DNA from: Streptomyces roseus
Lineage (GTDB): Bacteria; Actinomycetota; Actinomycetes; Streptomycetales; Streptomycetaceae
DNA length: 64,000 bases
Assembly (NCBI RefSeq): GCF_001044425.1
Contig: NZ_LFML01000018.1
Location: forward strand, 41,083 to 105,082
Reading direction: 5' to 3'
The position numbers and the translations under genes are program-made. The notes below the pieces were generated by a model that saw only the letters and a list, made by a program, of their open reading frames with translations, was not told the origin of the DNA and ran no database searches. Numbering within the stretch: the stretch's first letter is position 1; each line of letters starts with the position of its first letter. This document shows, piece after piece, positions 62,142 through 64,000 of this stretch.

Positions 62142-62927
62142 TCAGAGCGGCAGCAGGTCCGGGCGCTTGGCCACCACGTGGTCGCCCGAGGACTCCCCGC
62201 GCAGCCGCCGCCCGATCCACGGGACCAGGTACTCCCGCGCCCACTGGATGTTGTCCCGGGTCACGTCCACCGAGCCGCGCGGCTGCTGCGGCGGCCACGG
62301 CTGGTCCGGGTCGGTCGGCACCTCCAGCCCCAGCACCTGGGCGGCGCGCAGCGCGACCCGGGTGTGTCCCTCGGGCGACAGGTGCAGCCGGTCGTCGTCC
62401 CAAGCCCGCCGGTCCTGCACGGACTTCAGGGACCAGAGGTCGAGCACCGGGCAGTCGTAGCGGTCCGCGATGGCGCGCACGTGCGCGTTGTACGTCGCGA
62501 TCTTGCCCCGCAGGTGCTTGAGGACCGGAACGCCCCGGGTGTCGAAGCCCGTGGTGATCATGACCTGGCCGACGGCCCCGGTGAGGTCGGCGACCGCCGC
62601 CTCGAACCGCTCCGCCGCGTCGTCCGGGTCGCTGCCGGGCCGGATGATGTCGTTCCCGCCCGCGCAGAAGGTCACCAGGTCCGGTGCGAGCTCCTTGGCC
62701 CGCGGGACCTGTTCGGCCACGATCTGGTCGAGGAGGCGCCCCCGCACGGCCAGGTTCGCGTACCGGAATTCGTTTTCCTCGCGCCGATCGGCCAGGAGTA
62801 CGGCCAGCCGGTCCGCCCAGCCGAGAAAGGTCCCCCCGGGCCCCGGGTCCCCCACACCCTCGGTGAAGCTGTCCCCGATCGCCGCGTACGAGCCGATGGT
62901 CTTGAGTGTCGTCTTCGTCGCTGCCAC
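62142..62927 (-). CDS. SGNH/GDSL-type lipase/esterase
   Basis: The 261-residue hydrolase has S20 in AAIGDSFTEG, NLAVRGRLL, FCAGGNDII and the Asp-His pair in DDRLHLSPEGH. No signal peptide is present, so it is likely cytoplasmic. GTG 62927 has GAAGGA upstream. Substrate unknown. Confidence 0.92.
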   Translation of the reverse strand: MAATKTTLKTIGSYAAIGDSFTEGVGDPGPGGTFLGWADRLAVLLADRREENEFRYANLAVRGRLLDQIVAEQVPRAKELAPDLVTFCAGGNDIIRPGSDPDDAAERFEAAVADLTGAVGQVMITTGFDTRGVPVLKHLRGKIATYNAHVRAIADRYDCPVLDLWSLKSVQDRRAWDDDRLHLSPEGHTRVALRAAQVLGLEVPTDPDQPWPPQQPRGSVDVTRDNIQWAREYLVPWIGRRLRGESSGDHVVAKRPDLLPL

Positions 62928-63023
62928 GAGAACACATCCTTCACCCCGGCGCGTGACCTACGCCACCGTAGGCAGGGGTTGACGGTCCGTGATCTATACC
63001 ACCCGTCCGGTACGGAATAACAG

Positions 63024-63064
63024 CGCGTGAGGCCGGGACCCCCCTCGGGTCCCGGCCTCACGCG
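63024..63064 (-). terminator. Strong 18-bp hairpin terminator after the M23 peptidase gene
   Basis: CGCGTGAGGCCGGGACCC at 63024-63041 is exactly complementary to 63047-63064 with a 5-nt loop. It lies 33 nt after the peptidase stop. Confidence 0.85.
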
Positions 63065-63096
63065 TCCGGCTGCCTCTCCGGCGGCGGGCGGGAGCG

Positions 63097-64000
63097 TCAG
63101 ATGCTCACGCCCTTCGAGCGGAGGTAGGCCAGCGGGTCGATGTCCGAGCCGTAGGACGGCCCGGTGCGGATCTCGAAGTGCAGGTGCGGGCCGGTGGAGT
63201 TGCCGGTGGAACCGGACAGGCCGATGGTCTGGCCGCCGGTGACGCTCTGGCCGACCGACACGGAAAGCCGGGACAGGTGGCCGTACTGGGAGTACTTGCC
63301 GTCCGCGTGCCGGATCACGACCTCGTTGCCGTACGCGCCGCCCCAGCCCGCGGAGACCACGGTGCCCGCGCCGACGGCACGCACGGTGGTGCCGGAGCTC
63401 GCGACGAAGTCGACACCGGTGTGGTAGCCGCTGGACCACATGGCGCCGGGGGTCTTGTACGCGGTGGAGATGCCGCCACCGCCGACGGGGGCGACGAAGC
63501 CGGCGGCGCTGACCGCGGCGCCGGCGGACTTGGCCGGGGCGCTCTTCCGAGCGGGAGCCTCCGCGGCGGCCTCGGGAGCGCCGGCCCTTTCACCGGAGGT
63601 CTTGGCCGCGGGGGCCTTTTCGGCCGCCGCGGAGCCGGAGGACTTGCGCGCCGGGGCCGACGCCGGCTTCTCGGCCGGGGCCGCGCCCTTGGCGGCCAGG
63701 GTCAGCTTCAGCCCGGGGTGGATCAGCGAGGGGTCGCTGCCGACGGCCTCGCGGTTGTCGGCGTACAGCTGCTGCCAGCCGCCCGGGAGGCGGCGGTCCT
63801 GGGCGATCTTGGAGAGGTAGTCCCCCGGCACGACCGTGTAGACGGCCGAAGTGGCGGGCGAGCCCTGCTCGACGGCGGCGGGCGCGGAGCCGGGGACCGC
63901 AGGAAGCTGCGGGGCCTGCACGGGAGCGACGGCGGGAGCCGCGGCCGGGGCGGCCGGGGCGGCCGGGGCGGCCTGGGCGCCGGCGGCACCCAGCAGCGGC
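63097..64000 (-). CDS. LysM-M23 peptidoglycan endopeptidase (5' end beyond window)
   Basis: The visible 300 residues begin in an Ala/Pro-rich stretch. A LysM domain follows (YTVVPGDYLSKIAQDR, LYADNREAVGSDPSLIHPGL), an Ala/Lys linker, then an M23 metallopeptidase with zinc residues in YHTGVDF and PHLHFE and GHLSRLSVSVGQSVTGG. It binds and cuts cell-wall peptidoglycan outside the cell. The start and signal peptide are not in view. Confidence 0.9.
   Translation of the reverse strand, partial: PLLGAAGAQAAPAAPAAPAAAPAVAPVQAPQLPAVPGSAPAAVEQGSPATSAVYTVVPGDYLSKIAQDRRLPGGWQQLYADNREAVGSDPSLIHPGLKLTLAAKGAAPAEKPASAPARKSSGSAAAEKAPAAKTSGERAGAPEAAAEAPARKSAPAKSAGAAVSAAGFVAPVGGGGISTAYKTPGAMWSSGYHTGVDFVASSGTTVRAVGAGTVVSAGWGGAYGNEVVIRHADGKYSQYGHLSRLSVSVGQSVTGGQTIGLSGSTGNSTGPHLHFEIRTGPSYGSDIDPLAYLRSKGVSI

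Overview
The window is very GC-rich DNA with GTG/TTG starts, dense 4-nt ATGA/GTGA gene overlaps, two conservons (cvnABCD), an rppA naphthalene pigment cluster, a GH46 chitosanase and two TTA codons. Together these point to a Streptomyces chromosome, or a very close relative. No phage, insertion sequence, CRISPR array or rRNA was seen. Two identical tRNA-Pro(GGG) genes are present.

Layout. 1-4.9 kb: a divergent TetR gene with a paired operator, then a GH27 alpha-galactosidase and a GH89 alpha-N-acetylglucosaminidase, closed by a strong hairpin. 5.0-7.7 kb: a three-gene unit of a small TTA-containing protein, a polyprenyl synthase and an MpaB/Lcp-type oxygenase. 7.8-12.3 kb: a membrane-anchored molybdenum oxidoreductase, an esterase, a HIBCH-type hydrolase and a RibD/DHFR-like reductase. 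12.4-15.5 kb: conservon 1. 15.8-20.6 kb: tRNA-Pro, DUF309, a lutABC plus glyoxalase operon, and cobF. 20.7-28.7 kb: an aminotransferase, two tandem secreted S33 hydrolases, a GH71 glycosidase, a CDF efflux pump and an isolated ATPase-like fragment. 28.8-35.6 kb: monomeric isocitrate dehydrogenase, DUF805, chitosanase with a CsnR-like operator, CorA, a HTH-TOBE protein and an ArgP/LysG regulator divergent from a LysE exporter. 36.4-40.1 kb: a double-Nudix protein, a DHA2 MFS pump and a secreted RTX-like protein.

40.1-44.7 kb is a tetrahydroxynaphthalene/flaviolin cluster: rppA, a CYP158A2-like P450 and a MomA-type cupin on the minus strand, and a divergent second CYP158-like P450. The second P450 is translationally coupled to a small, easily missed acyl-CoA carboxylase epsilon-like gene. 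44.7-47.5 kb: a VanW protein and a YczE-like membrane protein.

47.5-53.8 kb is a compact minus-strand cassette: a 72-residue Cys-free double-glycine precursor peptide, an HlyD-like adaptor, a C39 peptidase-ABC transporter and a second NHLM-type ABC transporter. No modification enzyme is visible. This is the best candidate for an undescribed peptide secretion system here. 54.3-64 kb: a glyoxalase-like protein, the second tRNA-Pro, a split transketolase behind a near-canonical SoxR box, conservon 2 with a fifth GAF gene, a metallo-beta-lactamase-fold hydrolase, a GDSL esterase and a LysM-M23 peptidase cut by the window end.
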